From assembly GCF_017565645.3 (NCBI RefSeq), contig NZ_CP086136.1, forward strand, positions 3,269,501 to 3,333,500: a DNA stretch of 64,000 bases. The letters are read 5' to 3'. Below, one piece after another: positions 35,635 to 44,503 of the stretch. The position numbers and the translations under genes are program-made. The notes beneath the pieces were generated by a model, which made no database searches, was not told the origin of the DNA, and saw only the letters and a list, made by a program, of their open reading frames with translations. Origin of the DNA: Bradyrhizobium barranii subsp. barranii (lineage in GTDB: Bacteria; Pseudomonadota; Alphaproteobacteria; Rhizobiales; Xanthobacteraceae). The stretch's first letter is position 1. Every line of letters begins with the position of its first letter.

Positions 35635-37152
35635 TCAATTCTCATCGGCTGCCGGGAGAGTGAAGCGGAATGTCGCGCCGCCTGACGGGTTGCTCTCGGC
35701 CCACATGCGTCCGCCGTGAGCCTCGATGATCGAGCGGCTGATGGACAGTCCCACGCCCATGCCGGTTTCCTTGGTGGTGAAGAAGGTCTGGAACAGGTTG
35801 GGAATGACGTCGCCCTGGAATCCGGAGCCGGTGTCGGACACCTCGACCTCGATCATGTCGTCGCCGACGCGGGTGTTGGCGACGACGAGCTCGCGCTGCG
35901 GCGACTGCGCCATCGCTTCCAGCGCGTTGCGGAACAGATTGACCAGCACCTGCTGGATCTGAACGCGGTCGGCGAGGACGAGATCGGCGTCCGGATCGAG
36001 GCTGAAGCGGAGCCGCACGTTCTGCTCGCGCGCGCCGGCAAGCCCGAGCGCGCCGGCTTCCTCGATCAGCTTGGACAGGCTCTCGACCCGCTTCTCGGAC
36101 TCGCCGCGGGAGACGAAGTCGCGCAGGCGGCGGATGATCTGGCCGGCGCGCAAGGCCTGCTCCGCGGCGCGATCCATCGCACTTTCGATCTTCGGCGTGT
36201 TGGGATCGGTGCTGCCGGCCAGCAGCCGCCGCGATCCCTTCATGTAATTGCTGATCGCCGCCAGCGGCTGGTTGATCTCGTGGGCAAGCGCCGAGGCCAT
36301 CTCGCCCATCGCGGTCAGCCGCGACACGTGGACGAGCTCGGACTGCAATTCCTGGAGCCGCGCCTGGGTCTGCTGGTGCTCGGTGAGGTCGCGGACGAAG
36401 CCGGTGAAATAGGGCTCGCCGCCGGACTGCATCTCGCCGATCGACAGGTGCATCGGAAAGGTCGTGCCGTCGCGGCGCTTGCCGGTCACGATGCGGCCGA
36501 TGCCGATGATGTGCGGATCGTTCGTGCTGCGATAGCGCGCGATGTAGCTGTCGTGGCGGGTGCGGTCGGGCTCCGGCATCAGGATGCTGACGTTCTGGCC
36601 GATCGCCTCCTGCTCGGACCAGCCGAACAGGCGCTCGGCGGCGGTGCTGAACAGTTGCATGACGCCGCGACCGTCGATGACGATCATGGCGTCGGGAATG
36701 GTGTGAAGGATCGAGCGGAGGTGGGTCTCACGCGTGCGCAGCGCTTCCTCGACCTGCTTTTCCTCGTCGATATCGAGGAAGATGCCGCTGAGATGGCGAG
36801 CGACGCCGGATTCGTCTCGAATCAAGCCGGCGCGGGCCCTGATCCATTTGCCGCGGCCGGAACTGGCGGAAATCCTGAAGGAGACGTCGAAGCCGCCGCC
36901 ATGCTCCGAGACCTGCTTGATCGCGTTCTCGACGCGCGCGCGGTCGCCGGGCTCGAGACGCGACAGGAAGAGGTCGTAGCTTGCCGGCTGGCCCCGCTCG
37001 ATACCGAGCAGCATCCTCGCGGTTTCCGACCACTCCAGCTCGCGCGTCGTGAGGTCGAGATCCCAGGTGCCGACGCCGAATCCCTCGATCCGGACCCGGA
37101 AATGCTCGCCGCGACTGTCGTCTGGCGGATGCGTTACGCGGGTCGGCGACAA
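35635..37152 (-). CDS. fixL: Oxygen-sensing histidine kinase FixL
   Basis: 505 aa from TTG 37152, which has GGGAG at proper distance. This start gives exactly the numbering of the characterised Bradyrhizobium FixL: heme ligand His200 and Arg206, His214 and Arg220 in the heme pocket all fall in place. The order is a PAS-A domain (about 15-130), a heme PAS-B domain (about 140-260), the H-box (ALAHEINQPLAAISNY) and the HATPase domain (NLFRNALEAM, DTGSGF, GMGVGLSISRSI). It lacks membrane segments, as the B. japonicum protein does. O2 binding to heme inhibits autophosphorylation and transfer to FixJ. An upstream in-frame ATG (37269) is not conserved. Confidence 0.96.
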   Translation of the reverse strand: MSPTRVTHPPDDSRGEHFRVRIEGFGVGTWDLDLTTRELEWSETARMLLGIERGQPASYDLFLSRLEPGDRARVENAIKQVSEHGGGFDVSFRISASSGRGKWIRARAGLIRDESGVARHLSGIFLDIDEEKQVEEALRTRETHLRSILHTIPDAMIVIDGRGVMQLFSTAAERLFGWSEQEAIGQNVSILMPEPDRTRHDSYIARYRSTNDPHIIGIGRIVTGKRRDGTTFPMHLSIGEMQSGGEPYFTGFVRDLTEHQQTQARLQELQSELVHVSRLTAMGEMASALAHEINQPLAAISNYMKGSRRLLAGSTDPNTPKIESAMDRAAEQALRAGQIIRRLRDFVSRGESEKRVESLSKLIEEAGALGLAGAREQNVRLRFSLDPDADLVLADRVQIQQVLVNLFRNALEAMAQSPQRELVVANTRVGDDMIEVEVSDTGSGFQGDVIPNLFQTFFTTKETGMGVGLSISRSIIEAHGGRMWAESNPSGGATFRFTLPAADEN

Positions 37153-37359
37153 TCGATGACTCCCATCTTCGCGCGGCGGGCGTGGTGCCGCGAACATGAC
37201 CGCAATTTCGCCCATGGACCGGCCCGAGGCAAGTTCGGATGTCTGATTCCATTGGCGGATTTCCCGCAAGGCCGCGTCCGGCGATTTGATCTACCTCATC
37301 CTGCCCCGTCACGGCGAGGCTAGATTTCGCGCCAGTTCATAGCTGTGCGGAGAATCCCA

Positions 37360-38193
37360 ATGACTTACGCGACCGTGATGGTCAGCCTGGCGCTCGATCA
37401 GTCCAACGAGGCGCGCCTTCAGGTCGCGGGCGAGCTCGCCGAGCGATTCGAGGCGGCCATGATCGGGGTTGCCGCAGGGCAGTTCGCGCCGCCGCTCTAT
37501 TTCACCGACGGCGCTGAAGCCCAGAGCCTGATCGATCAGGAGGAAGCCTCCATCAGGAAGCGCCTTGCCGATCTGGAGGCGCAATTCCGCGCCGCCACCA
37601 GGGCGCGCGGCGGCCGCGCGGAGTGGCGCGGCGCCATGGATTTTCCGACCCGTTTCGTGCTGGCGCAGGCACGATGTGCCGACATCATCGTCAGCGGCGG
37701 CCACAGCCCGGCTTTCTCCGACGCGTTCGCGCTCGCGAGCCCCAAGGACCTGGTGATGCAGGCCGGCCGCCCGCTTCTCGTCGTTCCCGACAAGGTCAAC
37801 TGGCTCGATCTGCGCAGCGTGCTGGTGGCGTGGAAGGACACGCCGGAGGCGCGGCGCGCGGTAGCCGACGCGCTACCGATGCTGCGCAAGGCGAGGGACG
37901 TCACCATCGTCGAAATCCCGGAGCGCGATGACGACCGTTCGGCGGTGATGGCCGGCGTCACCGACGTTGCCGCCTGGCTCGCCCGTCACGGCGTCACCGC
38001 GAGCGCACGCGTCTCTGAGGCCGTGCGGAACGCAACCGCTGCCGCGCAGTTGGAGCAGGTCGCCGGCGACCTCGGGGCCGGCCTGATCGTGGCGGGCGCC
38101 TATGGTCATTCGCGCTTTCGCGAGCTGATCCTCGGCGGTGTCACCGAATATCTGGTCACGCAATCCGCCCGTAGCGTGCTGCTGTCGCACTGA
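37360..38193 (+). CDS. Universal stress protein with two Usp domains
   Basis: 277 aa from ATG 37360 (MTYATVMVSLALD). Two tandem Usp folds cover residues 1-140 and 150-277. The second ends with VAGAYGHSRFRELILGGVTEYL, the G-x2-G-x9-G pattern of the ATP-binding type. It sits between fixL and fixN, a position where Usp and CBS proteins are common in rhizobia and expressed microaerobically. It is divergent from fixL and 37 bp before the CBS gene. No clear FixK box was found before it. Confidence 0.85.
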   Translation: MTYATVMVSLALDQSNEARLQVAGELAERFEAAMIGVAAGQFAPPLYFTDGAEAQSLIDQEEASIRKRLADLEAQFRAATRARGGRAEWRGAMDFPTRFVLAQARCADIIVSGGHSPAFSDAFALASPKDLVMQAGRPLLVVPDKVNWLDLRSVLVAWKDTPEARRAVADALPMLRKARDVTIVEIPERDDDRSAVMAGVTDVAAWLARHGVTASARVSEAVRNATAAAQLEQVAGDLGAGLIVAGAYGHSRFRELILGGVTEYLVTQSARSVLLSH

Positions 38194-38230
38194 CGGCCGG
38201 TCGGCCAAAACGAAAATCGGAGGACGCGCT

Positions 38231-38656
38231 GTGTACAAATTTCTTGAAGAGATCGTCGACAGCTACATGACGCGCAACGTCACGACGGTGCGGCGCGACC
38301 ACGACCTGCTCGCGCTCAGCGAGATGTTCGAGCGTGATGATTTCAACTCCTATCCGGTCGAGGACGACGGGCAGGTGGTCGGGATCGTCACCAAGTTCGA
38401 CATCCTGAAGTGTTTCGCGTTCTCGCCGAGCCAGATGCTGCCGCACTATCGCGACCTGATGAGCCGCAGGATCGGCGACGTCATGACGCCCGAGTTCATC
38501 TATGTCAGCCCCGACACGCGGCTGACGCGCGTGCTCCAGATCATGGTCGAGCACCGCATCAGGAGCATCATCGTGCTCGACGGCGCCGAGAAGCTGGTCG
38601 GAATCATCGCCCGCGAGGACGTGATCAAGGCGCTCAAGGCGACGGCAAGGGAGTGA
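38231..38656 (+). CDS. CBS-domain pair protein
   Basis: 141 aa from GTG 38231 with GGAGGA upstream. It consists of two CBS motifs: MTRNVTTVRRDHDLLALSEMF to about residue 60, and GDVMTPEFIYVSPDTRLTRVL to about 135. Such stand-alone pairs bind adenine nucleotides and regulate partner proteins. It is probably co-transcribed with the Usp gene, whose product may also bind ATP. Confidence 0.82.
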   Translation: MYKFLEEIVDSYMTRNVTTVRRDHDLLALSEMFERDDFNSYPVEDDGQVVGIVTKFDILKCFAFSPSQMLPHYRDLMSRRIGDVMTPEFIYVSPDTRLTRVLQIMVEHRIRSIIVLDGAEKLVGIIAREDVIKALKATARE

Positions 38657-38660
38657 CTTC

Positions 38661-38839
38661 TTCCTTCTCCCCTCATGTCCGCCGAAGCCTTGGCGAAGGC
38701 GGATGTGGGAGAAGGTGGCGCGAAGCGCCGGATGAGGGGTTCTCTCCACCGAAAGACTCTCCGTGCGGAGCCAACCCCTCACCCAAGTGAGTGCGCGGCA
38801 CTGTCCTCGCTGCCCTCTCCCACAAGGGGAGAGGGCACT
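38661..38839. repeat. Composite palindromic repeat between CBS gene and fixN
   Basis: The element shares CCTTCTCCCCTC..GTGGGAGAAGGTGG and the CGCGAAGCGCCGGATGAGGGG block with the repeat at 24087-24230, and ends with CCCTCTCCCACAAGGGGAGAGGG. Its first hairpin is interrupted by a ~30-bp segment that is itself a palindrome (TCCGCCGAAGCC..GGCGAAGGCGGA), so one repeat seems nested in another. This fills most of the 301-bp gap; the fixN promoter takes the rest. Confidence 0.75.
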
Positions 38840-38887
38840 TCAACTGGCGGGCGCCGCATCACTCACCCGAATAGAAATCCACCTGTC

Positions 38888-38901
38888 TTGATTTCAATCA
38901 A
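38888..38901 (+). promoter_or_regulatory. FixK box of the fixNOQP operon
   Basis: TTGATTTCAATCAA, a perfect TTGAT-N4-ATCAA palindrome, centred about 63 bp before the fixN ATG. FixK2 activation of fixNOQP is established in B. diazoefficiens. Confidence 0.85.
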
Positions 38902-38957
38902 TTCGCCGCGAGGTCGAATGTGGTTTCTGGCGGCGTGTTCTTTCAGAGAGAATCCGC

Positions 38958-40607
38958 ATGAGCCAGCCCTCCATCTCCAAATCCATGACCATCGGTGAAA
39001 GCGGCCTGGCTATCGTGTTCGCAGTCACCGCCTTCCTTTGCGTGATCGCCTCGGCCAAGGCGCTCGATTCGGCCTTTGCCTTCCATGCCGCGCTCAGCGC
39101 AGCGGCGAGCTTGGCTGTGGTCTTTGGCATCATCAACCGCTACTTCGATCGTCCGGCGGCGCTGCCGCCGGCGGAGATCAACGGCCGCCCCAACTACAAT
39201 ATGGGTCCGATCAAGTTCACCGCCGTCATGGCGATGTTCTGGGGCATTGCCGGCTTCCTCGTCGGCCTCATCATCGCCTCGCAGCTGGCGTGGCCCGCGC
39301 TGAACTTCGATCTGCCCTGGACCAGCTTCGGCCGGCTGCGTCCGCTGCACACCTCCGCGGTGATCTTCGCCTTCGGCGGCAACGTGCTGATCGGCACGTC
39401 GCTCTATGTCGTGCAGAAGTCCTGCCGCGTGCGCCTTGCGGGCGACCTCGCGCCCTGGTTCGTCGTGATCGGCTACAATTTCTTCATCCTGATCGCCGGC
39501 ACCGGCTATCTGCTCGGTGTCACCCAGTCGAAGGAATATGCCGAGCCGGAATGGTATGCCGACCTCTGGCTCACCATCGTCTGGGTCGCCTATCTGCTGG
39601 TCTTCCTTGCCACGATCATCAAGCGCAAGGAGCCGCACATCTTCGTCGCGAACTGGTTCTATCTCGCCTTCATCGTGACGATCGCGGTCCTGCATCTCGG
39701 CAACAATCCGGCCCTTCCGGTGTCGGTGTTCGGCTCGAAATCCTACGTCGCCTGGGGCGGTATCCAGGACGCGATGTTCCAGTGGTGGTACGGCCATAAC
39801 GCGGTCGGCTTCTTCCTGACCGCCGGCTTCCTCGCCATCATGTACTACTTCATCCCGAAGCGCGCGGAGCGGCCGATCTATTCTTACCGGCTGTCGATTA
39901 TCCACTTCTGGGCGCTGATCTTCCTCTACATCTGGGCTGGCCCGCACCATCTGCACTACACGGCGCTGCCCGACTGGACGCAGACACTCGGCATGACCTT
40001 CTCGATCATGCTGTGGATGCCCTCCTGGGGCGGCATGATCAACGGCCTGATGACGCTGTCGGGCGCCTGGGACAAGCTGCGCACCGATCCCGTGCTGCGC
40101 ATGCTCGTGGTCTCCGTCGCCTTCTACGGCATGTCGACCTTCGAAGGCCCGATGATGTCGATCAAGGTGGTCAACTCGCTCAGCCACTACACCGACTGGA
40201 CCATCGGCCACGTGCATTCCGGCGCGCTCGGCTGGGTCGGCTTCGTCTCCTTCGGCGCGCTCTACTGCCTGGTGCCGTGGGTGTGGAATCGCAAGGGCCT
40301 CTACAGCCTGAAGCTCGTCAACTGGCACTTCTGGATCGCCACCCTCGGCATCGTCCTCTACATCTCGGCGATGTGGGTGTCCGGCATCCTGCAAGGCCTG
40401 ATGTGGCGCGCCTACACCTCGCTCGGCTTCCTCGAATATTCCTTCATCGAGAGCGTCGAGGCGATGCATCCCTTCTACATCATCCGCGCCGCCGGCGGCG
40501 GGCTGTTCCTGATCGGCGCGCTGATCATGGCCTACAATCTCTGGATGACCGTTCGTGTCGGCGAAGTGGAAGTCCAGATGCCCGTCGCGCTTCAGCCGGC
40601 GGAATGA
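38958..40607 (+). CDS. fixN: cbb3-type cytochrome c oxidase subunit I (FixN)
   Basis: 549 aa, about 12 membrane helices. It carries the low-spin heme and the heme b3-CuB site of the high-affinity oxidase; visible ligand regions include [14 protein letters not shown], the CuB-type [18 protein letters not shown] and [14 protein letters not shown]. It reduces O2 at very low concentration in the inner membrane with electrons from FixO and FixP. First gene of fixNOQP, driven by the FixK box. Confidence 0.96.
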   Translation: MSQPSISKSMTIGESGLAIVFAVTAFLCVIASAKALDSAFAFHAALSAAASLAVVFGIINRYFDRPAALPPAEINGRPNYNMGPIKFTAVMAMFWGIAGFLVGLIIASQLAWPALNFDLPWTSFGRLRPLHTSAVIFAFGGNVLIGTSLYVVQKSCRVRLAGDLAPWFVVIGYNFFILIAGTGYLLGVTQSKEYAEPEWYADLWLTIVWVAYLLVFLATIIKRKEPHIFVANWFYLAFIVTIAVLHLGNNPALPVSVFGSKSYVAWGGIQDAMFQWWYGHNAVGFFLTAGFLAIMYYFIPKRAERPIYSYRLSIIHFWALIFLYIWAGPHHLHYTALPDWTQTLGMTFSIMLWMPSWGGMINGLMTLSGAWDKLRTDPVLRMLVVSVAFYGMSTFEGPMMSIKVVNSLSHYTDWTIGHVHSGALGWVGFVSFGALYCLVPWVWNRKGLYSLKLVNWHFWIATLGIVLYISAMWVSGILQGLMWRAYTSLGFLEYSFIESVEAMHPFYIIRAAGGGLFLIGALIMAYNLWMTVRVGEVEVQMPVALQPAE

Positions 40608-40617
40608 GGAGCTTTCC

Positions 40618-41352
40618 ATGTCGTTCTGGACACGCCATCAAATCTTCGAAAAGAACTCGATCGTCCTGATCGTCGGCATTTTGCTGGTGATCGCGATCGG
40701 CGGTCTCGTCGAGATCACTCCGCTGTTCTACCTCAAGAGCACGATCGAGGCGGTCGACGGCGTCAGGCCCTACACGCCGCTGGAGCTTGCGGGCCGCAAC
40801 GTTTACGTCCGCGAAGGCTGCTATCTCTGCCATTCGCAGATGATCCGGCCGCTGCGCGACGAGGTCGAGCGCTACGGCCACTTCTCGCTCGCCGCCGAGA
40901 GCATGTACGACCACCCGTTCCAGTGGGGCTCGAAGCGCACCGGTCCCGATCTCGCCCGCGTCGGCGCAAAATACTCCGACGACTGGCACGTGACCCATCT
41001 GACCAACCCGCGCGCGATCGTGCCGCAGTCGGTGATGCCGGGCTATCCGTTCCTGAGCCAGACCGAAGTCGATCCCGATACGATCGCCGACCACATGAAG
41101 ACTCTCAAGGCCATCGGCACGCCCTACACCGACGACCAGATCGCGAACGCAGGCGCCGATCTGAAGGCCCAGGCCGATCCTGACAATGCCGGCTCCGACG
41201 CCTTCAGCAAGCGGTATGCCAAGGCCGTCGTGCGCAATTTCGACGGCAAGGCCGGCACGCCGACCGAGATGGACGCGCTGATCGCCTATCTGCAGATGCT
41301 CGGCACGCTGGTCGACTTCAAGCTCTACAACGAGAAAGCCAATCTTCGCTGA
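40618..41352 (+). CDS. fixO: cbb3-type oxidase monoheme subunit (FixO)
   Basis: 244 aa from ATG 40618. One N-terminal membrane anchor (about residues 15-40, [20 protein letters not shown]) leads into a periplasmic cytochrome c domain with a single heme site, [11 protein letters not shown] (about residue 70). The distal Met is probably in SVMPGYPF. It passes electrons to FixN. It starts 10 bp after the fixN stop. Confidence 0.95.
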   Translation: MSFWTRHQIFEKNSIVLIVGILLVIAIGGLVEITPLFYLKSTIEAVDGVRPYTPLELAGRNVYVREGCYLCHSQMIRPLRDEVERYGHFSLAAESMYDHPFQWGSKRTGPDLARVGAKYSDDWHVTHLTNPRAIVPQSVMPGYPFLSQTEVDPDTIADHMKTLKAIGTPYTDDQIANAGADLKAQADPDNAGSDAFSKRYAKAVVRNFDGKAGTPTEMDALIAYLQMLGTLVDFKLYNEKANLR

Positions 41353-41365
41353 GAAGGCATCACCG

Positions 41366-41530
41366 ATGAAAGCCATCCTGACACTCGACAATCTCGCGTC
41401 CGGTCTGGTGACCACGATCTGGACGCCGGCGTTCGTCGCGATCTTTCTCGCGATCATCGCCTACGCATTATGGCCCCGCAACAAGGCCGCTTTCGACCAA
41501 GCGGCGCGCCTGCCGTTGCGGGAGGAGTAA
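41366..41530 (+). CDS. fixQ: cbb3-type oxidase small subunit (FixQ)
   Basis: 54 aa. One membrane helix (about residues 18-36, TPAFVAIFLAIIAYALW) follows a short N-terminus, and then comes a charged tail ending LPLREE. CcoQ/FixQ proteins stabilise the assembled oxidase. It is placed between fixO and fixP with gaps of 13 and 6 bp. Confidence 0.93.
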   Translation: MKAILTLDNLASGLVTTIWTPAFVAIFLAIIAYALWPRNKAAFDQAARLPLREE

Positions 41531-41536
41531 GAGATC

Positions 41537-42412
41537 ATGACCGATCATCATGGCGACATCGATTCCGTCACCGGCAAGTCCACGACCGGACATGAGTGGG
41601 ACGGCATCAAAGAGCTCAACACGCCGCTGCCGCGCTGGTGGGTGATCTCATTCTACCTCACCATCGTCTGGGCGATCGGCTACTGGATCGTCTATCCGGC
41701 CTGGCCGCTGATCTCCAGCAATACCACGGGCCTGTTCGGCTATTCCTCGCGCGCCGACGTCGCGGTAGAGCTCGCCAACCTCGAGAAGGTCCGGGGTGAC
41801 AAGGTGGCGGCGCTTGGCGCGGCTTCGCTCGCTGATATCGAAAAGGACCCAGCCTTGCTGGCGCTTGCGCGGGCCAAGGGCAAGACCGTGTTCGGCGACA
41901 ATTGCGCGCCGTGCCACGGCTCAGGCGGCGCCGGCGCAAAAGGCTTTCCGAATCTCAACGACGACGACTGGCTGTGGGGCGGCACGCTCGACCAGATCAT
42001 GCAGACCATCCAGTTCGGCGCGCGTTCCGGCCACGCCAAGGCGCATGAGGGCCAGATGCTCGCCTTCGGCAAAGACGGCGTGCTGAAGGGCGACGAGATC
42101 GTCACAGTCGCCAATTACGTGCGGTCGCTGTCGGGCCTCTCGACCCGCAAGGGCTTTGATGCCGCGAAAGGCGAGAAGATATTTGCGGAGAATTGCATCG
42201 CCTGCCACGGTGACGGCGGCAAGGGCAACCCGGAGATGGGCGCCCCGAACCTGACCGACAAGATCTGGCTCTACGGCTCGGACGAAGCGAGCCTGATCGA
42301 GACCATCAGCCAGGGCCGCGCCGGCGTCATGCCGGCCTGGGAAGGGCGGCTCGATCCCGCCACCATCAAGGCGATGGCGGTCTACGTCCACTCGCTGGGC
42401 GGCGGAAAATAG
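41537..42412 (+). CDS. fixP: cbb3-type oxidase diheme subunit (FixP)
   Basis: 291 aa. A membrane helix near residues 35-57 precedes two periplasmic cytochrome c domains with heme sites CAPCH (about residue 122) and CIACH (about residue 220). It accepts electrons from the bc1 complex or soluble cytochrome c and feeds FixO/FixN. Last gene of fixNOQP, followed by a hairpin. Confidence 0.95.
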   Translation: MTDHHGDIDSVTGKSTTGHEWDGIKELNTPLPRWWVISFYLTIVWAIGYWIVYPAWPLISSNTTGLFGYSSRADVAVELANLEKVRGDKVAALGAASLADIEKDPALLALARAKGKTVFGDNCAPCHGSGGAGAKGFPNLNDDDWLWGGTLDQIMQTIQFGARSGHAKAHEGQMLAFGKDGVLKGDEIVTVANYVRSLSGLSTRKGFDAAKGEKIFAENCIACHGDGGKGNPEMGAPNLTDKIWLYGSDEASLIETISQGRAGVMPAWEGRLDPATIKAMAVYVHSLGGGK

Positions 42413-42425
42413 CCTGCTCGCGACA

Positions 42426-42453
42426 AGCGGGGGCGAACAAAAGTGCCCCCGCT
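42426..42453 (+). terminator. Hairpin between fixP and fixG
   Basis: AGCGGGGGC (42426-42434) pairs perfectly with GCCCCCGCT (42445-42453) over a 10-nt loop. It lies 14 bp after the fixP stop and touches the FixK box of fixG, so it could separate the two operons. No T-run follows. Confidence 0.6.
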
Positions 42454-42466
42454 TGAGCTGGATCAA
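42453..42466 (+). promoter_or_regulatory. FixK box of the fixGHIS operon
   Basis: TTGAGCTGGATCAA fits TTGA-N6-TCAA. The centre is 65 bp before the fixG ATG at 42525. Its first base is the last base of the preceding hairpin. Confidence 0.8.
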
Positions 42467-42524
42467 CTGACGCGCTCGCGTCGGGTCTAGGTTTAATCGC
42501 ACCTTTTCGAGAAGCTTCTTGGCG

Positions 42525-43991
42525 ATGAACAAGACCGTGAACCCGAACGACCTCACATCGAACGATGACAATGGGCCGCTCTACGTAGCCCAGAAGAAGG
42601 TGTATCCCCAGAGCGTCTCCGGTACGTTCCGCCGGATCAAATGGGGCCTGATGGCGTTCTGCCTCGGTGTCTACTACTTCCTGCCGTTCGTGCGCTGGAA
42701 TCGCGGCATCGGTGCTCCCAGCCAGGCCGTGCTGATCGATCTTCCTAACAGCCGCTTCTACTTCTTCTTCATCGAGCTGTGGCCGCAGGAGATCTACTAC
42801 TTCACCGGCCTGCTGATCGTCGCCGCGGTGGCGCTGTTCCTGATGAACTCGGTCGGTGGCCGCATCTGGTGCGGCTATCTCTGTCCGCAGACGGTGTGGA
42901 CCGATCTGTTCTACGCGGTCGAGCGGCTGGTCGAGGGCGACCGGCGCGAGCGGATGAAGAAGGACAAGTCGTCCGATCCGATGAAGCTGGAGCGCATCTC
43001 CGAGATCGTGCTCAAGCATTCGATCTGGCTCCTGATCGCCTGGTGGACCGGCGGCGCCTGGGTGCTCTATTTCAACGATGCGCCGACGCTGGTGAAGGAG
43101 CTCGTCACCTTCCAGGCGCCGATGATCGCCTATATCTGGATCGGCATCCTGACGGCGACGACCTATGTGCTCGCCGGCTTCATGCGCGAGCAGGTCTGCA
43201 CCTATATGTGCCCGTGGCCGCGCATCCAGGCCGCGCTCACCGACGAATGGGCGCTCAACGTCACCTACCGCTACGACCGCGGCGAGAAGCGCACCTCGGT
43301 GAAGAAGGCGATCGAGCTGCGCGCGCTAGGCGAACACGTCGGCGACTGCGTCGACTGCTATCAATGCGTCGCGGTCTGCCCGACCGGCATCGACATCCGC
43401 AACGGGCCGCAGCTCGAATGCATCCAGTGCGGACTCTGCATCGATGCCTGCGACAACGTGATGACCAAGATCGGCCGGCCGAAGCGGCTGATCGGCTACG
43501 ACAACGACATCAACATCCAGCGCCGCCAGGAAGGCAAGGCACCGGTCTACCGCATCGTCCGGGCCCGCACCGTCGCCTACAGCGCGATCATCGCGGCGGT
43601 CGGCGGCATCATGATCTACACGCTCGCGACCCGCAGCCTGCTCGACGTCAACGTGCTGCACGACCGCAATCCGGTCGCGGTCAGGCTCAGCGACGGTTCG
43701 ATCCGCAACGCCTATACGGTGCGGCTCTTGAACAAGAGCGGCTATGACCGCGTCATTGCGATCGACGCCAACGGTCCGGCCAACCTGACCACGCATGTCG
43801 TCGGCATCGATTCGGTGACGCCTGATAGGCCGATGATCGTGATCCCGCGCGACTCCACCAGTGAGCTGCGCCTGCTGGTCACCGCGCCGGCGGAGAGCAA
43901 TCCGGAAAAGTCGGTTCCCGTTCTCTTCCACGTCACCGACATCGGGCTCGGCGAGGTCGCCACCGCCACCGACAATTTCGTCTCGCCCTAG
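42525..43991 (+). CDS. fixG: cbb3 oxidase assembly ferredoxin-like protein (FixG/CcoG)
   Basis: 488 aa. It has about five membrane helices. WCGYLCPQTVWTDLFY (about residue 120) is the conserved membrane motif, and a bacterial ferredoxin domain shows CVDCYQCVAVCP and CIQCGLCIDACDNVM (about 280-315) for two 4Fe-4S clusters. A periplasmic immunoglobulin-like C-terminal domain follows. CcoG reduces Cu2+ to Cu+ for cbb3 assembly. ATG 42525 is preferred to the in-frame TTG 42519. Confidence 0.95.
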   Translation: MNKTVNPNDLTSNDDNGPLYVAQKKVYPQSVSGTFRRIKWGLMAFCLGVYYFLPFVRWNRGIGAPSQAVLIDLPNSRFYFFFIELWPQEIYYFTGLLIVAAVALFLMNSVGGRIWCGYLCPQTVWTDLFYAVERLVEGDRRERMKKDKSSDPMKLERISEIVLKHSIWLLIAWWTGGAWVLYFNDAPTLVKELVTFQAPMIAYIWIGILTATTYVLAGFMREQVCTYMCPWPRIQAALTDEWALNVTYRYDRGEKRTSVKKAIELRALGEHVGDCVDCYQCVAVCPTGIDIRNGPQLECIQCGLCIDACDNVMTKIGRPKRLIGYDNDINIQRRQEGKAPVYRIVRARTVAYSAIIAAVGGIMIYTLATRSLLDVNVLHDRNPVAVRLSDGSIRNAYTVRLLNKSGYDRVIAIDANGPANLTTHVVGIDSVTPDRPMIVIPRDSTSELRLLVTAPAESNPEKSVPVLFHVTDIGLGEVATATDNFVSP

Positions 43992-44006
43992 GATCAGGAG
44001 ACTGCC

Positions 44007-44492
44007 ATGGCCACTAAGCCGCTGACCGGAACAAAAGTGTTCCTGATGCTGGTCGCCTTCTTCGGGCTCGTGATCGGCGTCAACGTGACCATGATGAAGC
44101 TCGCGATCGCGACGCTACCCGGCACCGACGTCGACAGCCCTTATGCCGCGGGCCTCACCTATGACCGCGAGATCTCGGCAGCACAGGACCAGGCCGCGCG
44201 CAACTGGAAGGTCAACGCCCATATCGAGCGCCGCGCTGATGGCGCTGCCACGCTTCAGGTCGAGGCGCGCGATGCGAGCGGCCAGCCGATGAGCGGGTTG
44301 AAATTCGGCGGACGCCTGGAGCGGCCGACCGACAAGCGCGCCGATCTCCAGGTCGAGCTCTCGGAGGCCGGCATCGGCATCTACCGCGGCAATGCCGCGT
44401 CGGTTGCGCCGGGGCAGTGGGATCTCGTGATCGAAGGCGAGGCGCGGGGAACACGCGTGTTCATGTCGCGCAACCGCGTGATCCTGAACTGA
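44007..44492 (+). CDS. fixH: FixH, cbb3 oxidase assembly protein
   Basis: 161 aa. One N-terminal membrane anchor (about residues 10-32, VFLMLVAFFGLVIGVNVTMM) is followed by a periplasmic beta-rich domain containing DSPYAAGLTYDREISAAQDQ, typical of FixH. It is needed for maturation of the cbb3 oxidase, probably in copper delivery with FixI. It lies 15 bp after fixG. Confidence 0.93.
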   Translation: MATKPLTGTKVFLMLVAFFGLVIGVNVTMMKLAIATLPGTDVDSPYAAGLTYDREISAAQDQAARNWKVNAHIERRADGAATLQVEARDASGQPMSGLKFGGRLERPTDKRADLQVELSEAGIGIYRGNAASVAPGQWDLVIEGEARGTRVFMSRNRVILN

Positions 44493-44503
44493 GGGAATTC
44501 GTC

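Noticed and set aside
37270..37290. FixK box before the universal stress gene
   Set aside because: TTGATCTACCTCATC has one good half-site, but the second does not match at the required spacing.
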